Below the pieces are notes generated by a model. It ran no database searches, was not told the origin of the DNA, and saw only the letters and a list, made by a program, of their open reading frames with translations. Position numbers and translations under genes: made by a program. Of a stretch of DNA of 64,000 nt, positions 39,058 through 47,020 are shown piece after piece. Every line of letters starts with the position of its first letter. Position 1 is the stretch's first letter. Source of the DNA: Achromobacter xylosoxidans (lineage in GTDB: Bacteria; Pseudomonadota; Gammaproteobacteria; Burkholderiales; Burkholderiaceae_B); NCBI RefSeq assembly GCF_001457475.1, contig NZ_LN831029.1:1612001-1676000 (forward strand), in the 5' to 3' direction.

Positions 39058-39715
39058 GCAGGCTGCGGCATACCCCCTGCACCACGCCCGCCGGATACGG
39101 CGGACCGGCAAGCCAGTCCACCGGCTTGCTGTGCATTTCCATTTCGAGTTCGATGCTGATGGGCGCCAGGCCTCGCGCGCGCGCGGCGGCGGCGTAGCTG
39201 CCGTCGTTTTCCGCCAGGCCCGCCAGCAGTGTCCGTAGCGGCGGTAGCAATGGCTGGTACAGGTAGGTCAGCCGCAGCCTGAGTGTGTTGGCGCGGAAGA
39301 TATCGGGCTGCAGGATTTCGATGCGCCACGGCACCGTGTCCATCCGCGCGGCGATACGTTCCTGGCTGTGGGCCAGCCGGCGCCCGGCGGTCTCGCCCTG
39401 CGGGCCGGCATGCAGTGGCCGCAGCGCCCTCAGGAAGGCGTCGCGGATGCGGGTGGGATCGGCGTGGCCGGTGCTGCCCGCGCGGGCGGCTTCCATCAAG
39501 GCCAGATGGGCGACCTGGCGTGTCACCTGCCAGCGCGCCGCGTCGGCCACCAGCGCCGCCACGGACAGGAGCACGGCCATGACCAGGGTGAATTCGAGCG
39601 CGGCGGCGCCGCGTTGCGGCACACGAGGCCTTGCAGCGCCCGGCGCAAAGGACGAAGGCAAGGAACGGCGGGGCAAGAAAAAGGCGGTCATGGCCGGCCA
39701 GTGTGGCGCGGGCAT
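39047..39715 (-). CDS. TadE-like pilus assembly family protein
   Basis: 222 residues from the ATG at 39715 (alternative 39691). After a short basic N-terminus comes RGAAALEFTLVMAVLLSVAALVADAA, the TadE-type signature: a Gly-Ala processing-like site, a Glu at position +5 and a hydrophobic segment. TadE/TadF are minor pseudopilins of Tad/Flp pili, cut by the prepilin peptidase TadV. No other tad gene is nearby, so it is an orphan between ftsB and hslO. The open frame continues far upstream but lies over hslO, hence the later start. Confidence 0.7.
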   Translation of the reverse strand: MPAPHWPAMTAFFLPRRSLPSSFAPGAARPRVPQRGAAALEFTLVMAVLLSVAALVADAARWQVTRQVAHLALMEAARAGSTGHADPTRIRDAFLRALRPLHAGPQGETAGRRLAHSQERIAARMDTVPWRIEILQPDIFRANTLRLRLTYLYQPLLPPLRTLLAGLAENDGSYAAAARARGLAPISIELEMEMHSKPVDWLAGPPYPAGVVQGVCRSLRCP

Positions 39716-39759
39716 GACCGCCTGTCGATTCGTGCAAGCCGAGGGGGCTGCCGGGGACG

Positions 39760-40689
39760 TCAGTGCACCGTCGGCGGCGTACCGTCCGCGGTGGGCGGGC
39801 TGGAGGTGAACAGGGCGGCGCAGTCGACCGCGTCGAAGGCATACGGTTTGCCGCAGAAATCGCAGGACACGTCGACCTGGCCGCGTTCGGCCAGGATGTC
39901 CTTGACCTCGTCCTCGCCCAGCGAGCGCAGCATGTTGGCCACGCGCTCGCGGGTGCAGGGACAGTGCCAGCGCACCGGCTGCGGGTCGAACGCCACCAGC
40001 GTCTCTTCCCAATACAGGCGGTGGATCAGGGTGTCGATATCGGTGGCCAGCAGTTCCTCGCGCTTGAGCGTGGCGGCCAGCGCCGAGGCGCGGTCCCAGG
40101 TCTCGGCGGCGGCCTGCTCGGTCAGGGCCGGCGCATCCGCGCCGCCGTGGTAGGGCAGGCGCTGGATCAGCATGCCGGCGGCGTGTTCGCCGTCCGCGGC
40201 CAGCCACAAGCGGGTGTCCAGCTGCTCGGAGGCCTTCATATAGTGCTGCAGGGCCTCGGCGACGGTATCGCCTTCCAGCGGCACAATGCCCTGGTAGGCC
40301 TGCTGTCCGGGCACCTTGTGCTGCGGATCCAGCACCACGATGAAGCGGCCATTGCCGCCGGGGTTGAGCAGGCTCTGCATGTCGCCGTCGGCCGGCACGT
40401 CATGGCCTTCGCGCACTTTCACGGTGGCGCGCAGGCTGAGGTCGGAACGGCATTCCACCACCAGCAGCGCGATCGGGCCGTCGCCCTGGATCTGCAGTAC
40501 CAGCGAGCCGTCGAACTTGATGTTGGCGGCCAGCAGGGTGGAGGCCGCCACCAGTTCGCCCAGCAAGTGGGTGATGGCGGGCGGGTAGTCGTGGTTGGCC
40601 TGGACGGCCTTCCAGGTATCCGTGAGGCGCACCGCTTGGACGCGGACGCTGCGGTCTTCGAGGAGGTATTTCTTGAGCTGATCGGTCAT
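39760..40689 (-). CDS. hslO: Hsp33 redox-activated chaperone
   Basis: 309 residues. The N-terminal chaperone core is followed by the zinc-binding redox switch with C243, C245 (HCPCTRERV) and C276, C279 (CDFCGKPY), exactly the CxC and CxxC pattern. On oxidation zinc is lost and the holdase becomes active. The tail after C290 is Pro/Thr-rich and longer than usual. The ATG at 40689 is unambiguous. The gene follows the gamma-carbonic anhydrase on the same strand after 86 bp. Confidence 0.95.
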   Translation of the reverse strand: MTDQLKKYLLEDRSVRVQAVRLTDTWKAVQANHDYPPAITHLLGELVAASTLLAANIKFDGSLVLQIQGDGPIALLVVECRSDLSLRATVKVREGHDVPADGDMQSLLNPGGNGRFIVVLDPQHKVPGQQAYQGIVPLEGDTVAEALQHYMKASEQLDTRLWLAADGEHAAGMLIQRLPYHGGADAPALTEQAAAETWDRASALAATLKREELLATDIDTLIHRLYWEETLVAFDPQPVRWHCPCTRERVANMLRSLGEDEVKDILAERGQVDVSCDFCGKPYAFDAVDCAALFTSSPPTADGTPPTVH

Positions 40690-40775
40690 GGGGGAATGTT
40701 AGCCGATCGGACGGCCGATTCCCCCTGCCGGCGACAGGGGTGTAGGCCCTTGCCGGGGCGTTCCCGGCGGCAATG

Positions 40776-41297
40776 TCAGGCCAGCCGCTTCAAGGCCGTC
40801 TTGTAGTGTTGGCCGCGCGCCACGTAGTGGGCGGTGTTCTTGTGCAGATTGGCGATTTCCTCGTCGGACAGCTCGCGCACGATCTTGCCGATGCCGATGA
40901 CCAGGGAATTGTCCGGAATCACCCGGTCTTCAGGGATGATGGCGCCCGCGCCGATCAGGCAATTGCGGCCGATCACGGCATTGTTCAGCACGATCGCCTG
41001 CATGCCCACCAGCGCGCCTTCGTGGATGGTGCAGCCGTGCAGCATGGCCTGGTGGCCCACGGTGACGTTGGGGCCGATGGTCATGGGACAGCCGGTATCC
41101 ACGTGCAGCACGCTGCCTTCCTGGATATTGGTGCCCTGGCGGATCAGGATGGCGTCGTTGTCGCCCCGGATCGAGACGTGCGACCAGATGCTGACGCCGG
41201 CTTCCAGCGTGACGTTGCCGATGATGTCGGCGCTGTCGGCCACGTAGGCGGCGGGATCGATGCGGGGAATGAGGTCGTCGAGCTGGTAAATGGGCAT
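40776..41297 (-). CDS. Gamma-class carbonic anhydrase-like protein
   Basis: 173 residues of left-handed beta-helix, the YrdA/PaaY/CaiE type. The three metal histidines are visible in EGSVLHVDTG and VGHQAMLHGC, and the hexapeptide repeats run through VSIWSHVSIRGDNDAI and NAVIGRNCLIGAGAII. Such proteins hydrate CO2 or are inactive homologues. Start 41297, MPIYQLDDLIP. It ends 86 bp upstream of hslO. Activity cannot be confirmed by eye. Confidence 0.92.
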   Translation of the reverse strand: MPIYQLDDLIPRIDPAAYVADSADIIGNVTLEAGVSIWSHVSIRGDNDAILIRQGTNIQEGSVLHVDTGCPMTIGPNVTVGHQAMLHGCTIHEGALVGMQAIVLNNAVIGRNCLIGAGAIIPEDRVIPDNSLVIGIGKIVRELSDEEIANLHKNTAHYVARGQHYKTALKRLA

Positions 41298-41341
41298 GCC
41301 CTGTCTCCGGATACGGCGGGTCCCTGGCGGACCCGCCCGCG

Positions 41342-43009
41342 TCATTGGGGCCTGGACGCCCGCGCGCGTTCTTCTTCGCGCTGGCGCAGGATGCGACGCT
41401 GGATTTTACCGGTGGTGGTCATGGGCAGCTCTTCGACGAACTCGATTTCCTTCGGGTATTCGTAGGGCGCCAGGCGTTCGCGCACGTGTTCCTGCAGGTT
41501 TTCGATGATGTCGTTGCGGTCGCGCTGGGCGAATTCGGGTGTCAGCACCACGTAGGCCTTGACCACCGCGCCGCGCTCGGCGTCCGGTTTGGGCACCACG
41601 GCGGCATTGGCCACCGCGGGGTGGCCGATCAGGCAGCTTTCGATTTCACCCGGGCCGATGCGGTAGCCGGATGACTTGAACACGTCGTCGGCGCGGCCGG
41701 CGTACCAGAGGTAGCCGTCTGCGTCGATCCGCGCCAGGTCGCCCGTCAGGCACCAGTCGCCCTTGAACTTGGCCTGGGTGGCGGCTTCGTTGCGCCAGTA
41801 GCCCAGGAACAGGACCGGGTCGGGATAACCGTGGATATCGTAGCGATTGACGGCGATTTCGCCGGTTTCTCCGGCCGCCACCGGCTGACCGGCGTCGTCC
41901 AGCACCGCGACCCGATGGCCCGGGTAGGGCCGGCCCATGCTGCCCGGCTTGGCCGGCCAGCGCTTCTGGCTGTTGCCGACCACGTAGTTCATTTCGGTCT
42001 GGCCGAACATTTCGTTGGGCGTCACGCCCAGGGCGGACTGGCACCACTCGAAGACGGTCTCGCCGACGCTTTCGCCGGCGCTCATGATCGAGCGCAGGGC
42101 CAGCTGATAGCGATTGCGGGGTTCGGGCACCGCTTTCATCATCATCTTGAGCGCGGTCGGGAACAGGAAGGTGTTGGTGATCTGATAGCGCTCCATCAGC
42201 TCGAACGCCCGCTCGACCGAGAAGCGGCCGCGGGTGCCGACGATGGGATGGCCGAAATACAGCGTGGGCAGCAGCGCATCCATCATGCCGCCGGTCCAGG
42301 CCCAGTCGGCCGGCGACCAGAACACGTCGGCGGGCCGCGGAAACCAGTCCTGCGAGGCCACGAAGCCGGGCAGGTTGCCGATCAGCGCGCTGTGCGGCAG
42401 CAGGGCGCCCTTGGGCGCGCCGGTGGTGCCGGAGGTATAGAGCAGGATGGCCGGATCCGACGAGCGCGTCGGCACCGGCTTGAATTCACTGGGTTGGCGC
42501 GCCAGCAGGCTGCGCCAGGGCAGCACGCGCTCGTCGGCGAAGCCGATGCCGATGATCTGTTGCAGGTTGGGGCAGTTGTCGCTGACGGCCAGCAGGTTGG
42601 CGCTGGAGGCGTGGTCGACGATGGCGACGCGGGTCTCCGAATCGCACAGGCGGCTTTGCAGGGCTTCGGGACCGAACAGGGCCGACAACGGCAACACCAC
42701 CGCGCCCACGCTGTAGATCGCCATGTGCGCGACCACGGTCTCAGGGCGTTGTCCCAAAACCACACCGACGCGGTCGCCGCGGCCCACGCCCATCTTCACC
42801 AGGCCATTGGCCAGCTGATTGGCGGCCTCGGCCAGCCGCGCATAGGTCCAGACCTCGCGGTTGCCGGCTTCATCTTCGTAGTAGATGGCGATGCGCCGCG
42901 CATCCGGACTACTGGATGCCCAGCGGTGGCAGCACGCTTCCGCAATGTTGAACTGGGTGGGAACCAGCCAGCGGAATGTTTGGTAGAGCACCTGATATTG
43001 GTCGTTCAT
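41342..43009 (-). CDS. Acyl-CoA synthetase (AMP-binding, medium-chain type)
   Basis: 555 residues of the ANL superfamily. The P-loop is ILLYTSGTTGAPKGALL, the adenine region MFGQTEMNYVVGNSQ, the hinge GRADDVFKSSGYRIGPGEIE and the catalytic lysine TTTGKIQRRILR. The lack of the WWQTE tryptophan of Acs and PrpE suggests a longer substrate, perhaps butyryl or medium-chain acids. It lies 44 bp upstream of the gamma-carbonic anhydrase gene. A 7-bp hairpin at 43106-43123 separates it from the phosphatase. Confidence 0.9.
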   Translation of the reverse strand: MNDQYQVLYQTFRWLVPTQFNIAEACCHRWASSSPDARRIAIYYEDEAGNREVWTYARLAEAANQLANGLVKMGVGRGDRVGVVLGQRPETVVAHMAIYSVGAVVLPLSALFGPEALQSRLCDSETRVAIVDHASSANLLAVSDNCPNLQQIIGIGFADERVLPWRSLLARQPSEFKPVPTRSSDPAILLYTSGTTGAPKGALLPHSALIGNLPGFVASQDWFPRPADVFWSPADWAWTGGMMDALLPTLYFGHPIVGTRGRFSVERAFELMERYQITNTFLFPTALKMMMKAVPEPRNRYQLALRSIMSAGESVGETVFEWCQSALGVTPNEMFGQTEMNYVVGNSQKRWPAKPGSMGRPYPGHRVAVLDDAGQPVAAGETGEIAVNRYDIHGYPDPVLFLGYWRNEAATQAKFKGDWCLTGDLARIDADGYLWYAGRADDVFKSSGYRIGPGEIESCLIGHPAVANAAVVPKPDAERGAVVKAYVVLTPEFAQRDRNDIIENLQEHVRERLAPYEYPKEIEFVEELPMTTTGKIQRRILRQREEERARASRPQ

Positions 43010-43105
43010 GGCCCTATGTTGTGAGCATGTTGCAGCGTGAACGGGTCAGTTTTTGCCCGTTGCCCCAATTGCAAGCATGACCTAGAGGGCCGTGAACTGC
43101 AATAT

Positions 43106-43123
43106 CCCCGTTGCGTAACGGGG
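43106..43123. other. Short hairpin between the phosphatase and acyl-CoA synthetase genes
   Basis: CCCCGTT (43106-43112) pairs with AACGGGG (43117-43123), loop GCGT, 15 bp past the phosphatase stop on the minus strand. No T-run follows. Confidence 0.35.
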
Positions 43124-43137
43124 ACGTATAAGGGTTA

Positions 43138-44010
43138 TCACGGGTGCTTGCCCTGGCGGCGCAGCGCCGACGGCAGCGCCGGCAACGACAGCGAGCGCGG
43201 CTTGCGCTGCGCCGGGTCGGCCTGGCGTTCGGCCTGGATCGCGGCCCAGTCCAGCAGTTGCAGCTGGCCGTCATGGGTCTCGGCCAGGGCCGACAGGCTT
43301 TCCACCCAGTCGCCGTCGTTGCAGTACAGGATGCCGCCCACGTCGCGCAGCTCGGCCTTGTGGATATGGCCGCAGACCACCCCGTCCAGGCCGCGGCGGC
43401 GGGCCTCGCCGGCCAGCGCCTCCTCGAAGTCGGTGATGAAGGACACGGCGTTCTTGACCTTGTGCTTGAGGTACTGCGACAGCGACCAGTAGTGCAGCCC
43501 CAGGCGGTGGCGCAGGCGGTTGAAATGGTGGTTGATCCACAGCGCCAGTTGGTAGAGGCCGTCGCCCAGGTGCGCCAGCCAGCGGCTGTGCTGGATCACG
43601 CCATCGAACTGGTCGCCGTGCAGCACCAGCAGGCGCATGCCCTTGGCGGTCACGTGCACGTCTTCGTCCAGGATCTCGATGTCGCCGAACGCGTAGCCGG
43701 CGAACTCGCGCGCGAATTCGTCATGGTTGCCGGGGATGAACACCACCCGGGTGCCGTTGCGGGCCTTGCGCAGGATGCGCTGGATCACGTCGTTGTGGGC
43801 CCGCGGCCAATGCCAGTGCTTGCGCAGCTGCCAGCCGTCGACGATGTCGCCGACCAGGTAGAGGGTGTCGGAATCGTTGTGCTCGAGGAAATCCAGCAGG
43901 AACTCCGCCTTGCACCCGGCGGTGCCCAGGTGAATATCGGAAATCCAGAGAGCGCGCCAGTGCGTGGGGCGGATTTCGTTCACGGTGCTGTCCATGGGGG
44001 CTGTCGTCAT
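43138..44010 (-). CDS. UDP-2,3-diacylglucosamine diphosphatase-like metallophosphoesterase
   Basis: 290 residues from the ATG at 44010 (a GTG at 44028 is possible). The calcineurin-like motifs are complete: ALWISDIHLGTAG, YLVGDIVDGWQLRKH, VVFIPGNHDEFAREF, LVLHGDQFDGVI and VVCGHIHKAELRD. The LPS enzyme LpxH works on lipid A precursor; this longer variant with HWHWPRAHNDVIQRILRKA resembles the second, LpxH2-like group whose substrate is less certain. The C-terminal tail is basic. It sits downstream of the site-2 protease gene, 105 bp away. Confidence 0.87.
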   Translation of the reverse strand: MTTAPMDSTVNEIRPTHWRALWISDIHLGTAGCKAEFLLDFLEHNDSDTLYLVGDIVDGWQLRKHWHWPRAHNDVIQRILRKARNGTRVVFIPGNHDEFAREFAGYAFGDIEILDEDVHVTAKGMRLLVLHGDQFDGVIQHSRWLAHLGDGLYQLALWINHHFNRLRHRLGLHYWSLSQYLKHKVKNAVSFITDFEEALAGEARRRGLDGVVCGHIHKAELRDVGGILYCNDGDWVESLSALAETHDGQLQLLDWAAIQAERQADPAQRKPRSLSLPALPSALRRQGKHP

Positions 44011-44115
44011 GCCTGGGAATGAAACCACCCCGCGATGACCGTGACATGAAAAAAAAGTGACGCTGTTGTGACGGCCGCGCCCGGCGGGCGCCGGGCGCTG
44101 TCAGATGAACCCGCT

Positions 44116-44841
44116 TCAGGCGCGTAGATGGCTCAGCATGTCGTGCACGTCGTGGGCCATGATGGCCAGCACGCAGACCAGCCCCAGGTAGGCGCAGGTG
44201 TAGGTCAGCTTGCTTTCCAGCGTCGTGCCGTAATAGGCCTGGTTCTCGGGCAGGGCGGGGTCGTATTTGAACGCCCGGATGACGTTGGGAAACGCCAGCA
44301 CGGCCACCAGGATCAGGATCGGGCTGGGGCGCCAGAAAAACAGCGCCACCAGCACCGGCACGCCCACCAGCCAGATGCGCGGCGACAGCACCGCGGTGAT
44401 GCGGCCGCCGTCGAACGGCGAAAGCGGGATCAGGTTGAAGAGGTTGATGAAGAAGCCCGCGTAGGACAGCGCCAGCAGCAGGTCGCTGCCGGTGCTGCGC
44501 GCCGCGAAATAGCAGGCCAGCGAGGCCACCGTGCCCGCCAGCGGGCCGCCCAGGCCCACGTAGGCCTCGGTATCGGCATCGTGCGGCATCTCCTTCAGCT
44601 GTATCCAGGCGCCCACGAATGGAATGAACACGGGTGCGCCGACATCCAGGCCGCGCTGGCGCGCCGCGATGTAATGGCCCAGTTCATGCACCAGCAGCAA
44701 CAGCACGAAGCCTGCCGCGTAGCGCCAGCCGAACACGAAGGCATAGACCGCGACCGACAGCAGCATGGTGCCGCCGGTCGCCAGCAGCTTGCCGAACTTC
44801 AGGTACTTGATACCCGAGAACAGCAACAGGAGCAGCTTCAT
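44116..44841 (-). CDS. Site-2 protease family (M50) membrane metalloprotease
   Basis: 241 residues, about six hydrophobic segments. The zinc motif HELGH is at residues 52-56 (LLVHELGHYIAARQRG), and the third ligand lies in NLIPLSPFDGGR (Asp144). This is the minimal site-2 protease group that cleaves within membranes. It begins three bases after the stop of the DUF2167 gene, so the two proteins are almost surely made together. The substrate is unknown; the C-terminal hydrophobic tail of the DUF2167 protein is a candidate. Confidence 0.9.
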   Translation of the reverse strand: MKLLLLLFSGIKYLKFGKLLATGGTMLLSVAVYAFVFGWRYAAGFVLLLLVHELGHYIAARQRGLDVGAPVFIPFVGAWIQLKEMPHDADTEAYVGLGGPLAGTVASLACYFAARSTGSDLLLALSYAGFFINLFNLIPLSPFDGGRITAVLSPRIWLVGVPVLVALFFWRPSPILILVAVLAFPNVIRAFKYDPALPENQAYYGTTLESKLTYTCAYLGLVCVLAIMAHDVHDMLSHLRA

Positions 44842-44844
44842 GGC

Positions 44845-45753
44845 TCAGGGCTGCTGTTGTTCCGCCTTCTTGCCGCGAAAGCGCTTCCACAGGCCGCCGC
44901 CCAGCGCGGCGGCCGCCAGGATGCCGACCTTGGCGAACTTGGCCAGGAACGCGGCGATCACGGCGAACAGGCCCAGCTTCTTGGCGGCCACGCCCGCGAC
45001 CAGCGCGGCCAGGCCGTATTCGGCGACCTTGTCGGTGGACGAGTTGAAGTCGGCGTAGCGCTTGCCTTCGACGTACTTCAGGTTGTCCAGCAGGGTCAGC
45101 ACCGCGGTCTTGTCCTTCGGCACCAGGTTCTTCTGCGTGATCAGGTCCAGCGTGATGTAGCCGTCGCGGCCCAGCGCGTAGGTGTTGTAGTTGACGGTGG
45201 GATTGTCGTTGGCGGTTTCGCCCTTGTGCTTGACGGCCACCGACCAGACCAGGCGCTGCGTGCTGCTGTCGTACTTGGGCGCCTCGACCCAGCCGTCCAT
45301 CACCAGCTCGGGGAAGCCGCGCTTCTTGCGCTCGACGTTTGACTCTTCGGTGCCATCGCGCAGGCTGTCCAGCAGTTCGCTGACGTTCCAGTTCTTGGCG
45401 TCGTCGTCCTTGATGTAGCCGGCCTTGTCGAAATTGACGGTGATGACCCAGTCGTCATCGTCGCTCTTGGGCATGACCACGCCCAGCAGCGAGGGATCCT
45501 TGCCGTTGCCGTCGGCCGCCATCAGGCGGTCGGCCTGGATGCGCGGCACGAAGAACATCGATTCAGGCAGGTGCACCACGGCCTGGTCGCCCAGCTTGAC
45601 GTCGGCCGGGCCTTCCTGGGCGGCGGCGTAGGCTGCCTTCATGGCGGCCTCGATTTCCTGCTGCGCGGCGGCATTCTGGGCCGAGGCGCCGAAGGGCAGG
45701 AACAACAAGGCACTGGCGGCGGCCAGGGACAGGCGGGAAAGGAAAGCGCGCAT
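44845..45753 (-). CDS. DUF2167 family membrane protein
   Basis: 302 residues from the ATG at 45753. A signal peptide (SLAAASALLFLPFGASAQ, about 1-25) leads to a soluble domain with DUF2167 features: VKLGDQAVVHLPESMFFVP, LLGVVMPKSDDDDWVITVNF, KRGFPELVMDGWVEAPKYD. The C-terminal hydrophobic region from about 246 to 288 is broken by Lys residues and ends in a basic tail GLWKRFRGKKAEQQQP. The protein is thus exported and anchored at its C-terminus. No function is known for the family. The site-2 protease gene follows after three bases. Confidence 0.88.
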   Translation of the reverse strand: MRAFLSRLSLAAASALLFLPFGASAQNAAAQQEIEAAMKAAYAAAQEGPADVKLGDQAVVHLPESMFFVPRIQADRLMAADGNGKDPSLLGVVMPKSDDDDWVITVNFDKAGYIKDDDAKNWNVSELLDSLRDGTEESNVERKKRGFPELVMDGWVEAPKYDSSTQRLVWSVAVKHKGETANDNPTVNYNTYALGRDGYITLDLITQKNLVPKDKTAVLTLLDNLKYVEGKRYADFNSSTDKVAEYGLAALVAGVAAKKLGLFAVIAAFLAKFAKVGILAAAALGGGLWKRFRGKKAEQQQP

Positions 45754-45902
45754 GATAATTATTGGAGCGTCTGTGAAAGGGGCCCCATTGTCTTTGCACG
45801 CGACTTTCAACTTTCTGAAAGCCAACGCCTAATTCGCCGCACGATTTTGCCAGTTGTAAGCAGGTATGTTCAGCGCCCGTTCAGGCGTCCGATTCCTGTC
45901 GC

Positions 45903-46418
45903 TCAACGGGTCTTCTTGCGCTGCGGCGCGTTGCGCAGGCGGGTGCCGAGCAGGCGGTCGTGCAGGAACTGGCCGTCCGGATCGAACCAGGACCAGATGA
46001 AGATCGTGAACGGCGCGGCCACGATGAACATGTCCATCGAGGGCCAGCCGGTGGCGCTGGCGGCGGCCCACACCACGGCGGCGCCCGCCAGCACCAGCGG
46101 CCACGCCAGCACGTAGCGCAGGATCAGGCGGGCGGTGGACGGCGGGTTGCCATCGCGATCGACCAGCCGGATGTTCCATGTCTTCATCGGCAGCGTCTGG
46201 CCGCGGCGGCGCCAGCACAGCACGAAATAGGCGCCAATGGCCACGAACAGCCAGGCCTGGCGGGCGGGCCGCAGTTCCAGCGCGTTCTTGCTCTGGGTCA
46301 GGGTATCCATGAGGTATCCCGCCAGGAAGACCACGCCGAACAGCAGCACGGCTTCGTACATCATGCAGGCGAACCGGCGCAGCCGGTTGGGGGTCTGGTC
46401 GAGGGAGGCGTCGGTCAT
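45903..46418 (-). CDS. RDD family membrane protein
   Basis: 171 residues with three or four hydrophobic segments. The N-terminal RRFACMMYEAVLLFGVVFL, the middle KTWNIRLVDRDGNPPSTARL and the end FIWSWFDPDGQFLHDRLLGT fit the RDD family of small membrane proteins of unknown transport function, named for Arg-Asp-Asp residues. It stands alone, 149 bp upstream of the DUF2167 gene. The ATG at 46418 is unambiguous. Confidence 0.88.
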   Translation of the reverse strand: MTDASLDQTPNRLRRFACMMYEAVLLFGVVFLAGYLMDTLTQSKNALELRPARQAWLFVAIGAYFVLCWRRRGQTLPMKTWNIRLVDRDGNPPSTARLILRYVLAWPLVLAGAAVVWAAASATGWPSMDMFIVAAPFTIFIWSWFDPDGQFLHDRLLGTRLRNAPQRKKTR

Positions 46419-46480
46419 GGGCCGGTATTATCCGACAAAGCGGCCACCCGGTGGGTTGACGGTTTCCCGGCTCCGGCCAT

Positions 46481-46506
46481 AAAAAAAACCCGCCGGTAAG
46501 GGCGGG
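46481..46506 (-). terminator. Rho-independent terminator after the 62-residue gene
   Basis: On the minus strand CCCGCC (46506-46501) pairs with GGCGGG (46494-46489), followed by eight T. It lies 66 bp past the stop of the small gene. Confidence 0.88.
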
Positions 46507-46572
46507 TCTATAAAAGGGGCTATGCAGCCCCCAAGGGGAAATCGTTCAGGCCATCAGGCCTGCAATCCTGCT

Positions 46573-46761
46573 TCAGGCGGCCGAGTGCGCGTTCTTGGCG
46601 CTCGTCTTGCCAGCCAGGGCACGGATACCGTGGGCCAGCTTACGCAGGCCGGCGGCCAACGCACGCATCGGGTGCGGGCGGAACTGTTCTTCAATAGCCT
46701 GGAGCATCAGTTGACGCTCGAGTTCGTCGGTCAGGCGGATGGTGTTGTTCGGGTTGATCAC
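46573..46761 (-). CDS. Small uncharacterised protein (62 residues)
   Basis: 62 residues from the GTG at 46761, chosen because GGAGG sits five bases upstream at 46767-46771; a longer GTG start at 46773 overlaps that site and is unlikely. It begins INPNNTIRLTDELERQLMLQ and continues as a basic, amphipathic helix (MRALAAGLRKLAHGIRALAG), with a short Lys/Asn/Ala tail. No signal peptide or membrane helix is seen. A strong promoter and terminator show it is a separate, well-expressed gene. I do not recognise a family. Confidence 0.75.
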   Translation of the reverse strand: MINPNNTIRLTDELERQLMLQAIEEQFRPHPMRALAAGLRKLAHGIRALAGKTSAKNAHSAA

Positions 46762-46811
46762 AATAGCCTCCACGGGCTTGCACTGTTGTTTAGCTACTAG
46801 GGATAACCCGA

Positions 46812-46840
46812 ATTATAGGGTTAACCCTGAAGCTGTGCAA
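46812..46840 (-). promoter_or_regulatory. Sigma-70 promoter with palindromic spacer
   Basis: Minus-strand -35 TTGCAC (46840-46835), 17-bp spacer and perfect -10 TATAAT (46817-46812). The palindrome AGGGTTAACCCT (46817-46828) fills part of the spacer and touches the -10, and a near copy AGGGATAACCC lies just downstream at 46798-46808, so a repressor could act here. Confidence 0.75.
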
Positions 46841-47020
46841 GTGCCTGGTGCGTATCGGCAACATCCTGGTGCTGATGATGCCCCAAATCGGCGCTGCGGG
46901 GCAGCATAAGCAAAGATACGGGCGCGATGTTGCGGCGCTTTTACAACGCGCGCGCAGTGGCATGGGGGCAGGAGGCCGGACGCCCGGGGAATGGAATGCC
47001 CCGGGCGCGGAGGCGGCGCG

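Noticed and set aside
39716..40207. Long N-terminal extension of the TadE-like frame
   Set aside because: It lies over the hslO coding region on the same strand in another frame; the TadE signature starts after 39715.
44077..44098. GC palindrome GCGCCCGGCG-GG-CGCCGGGCGC downstream of the site-2 protease gene
   Set aside because: Probably only a mild terminator or chance palindrome in GC-rich DNA; the nearby A8 tract is about 20 bp away and does not form a standard terminator.
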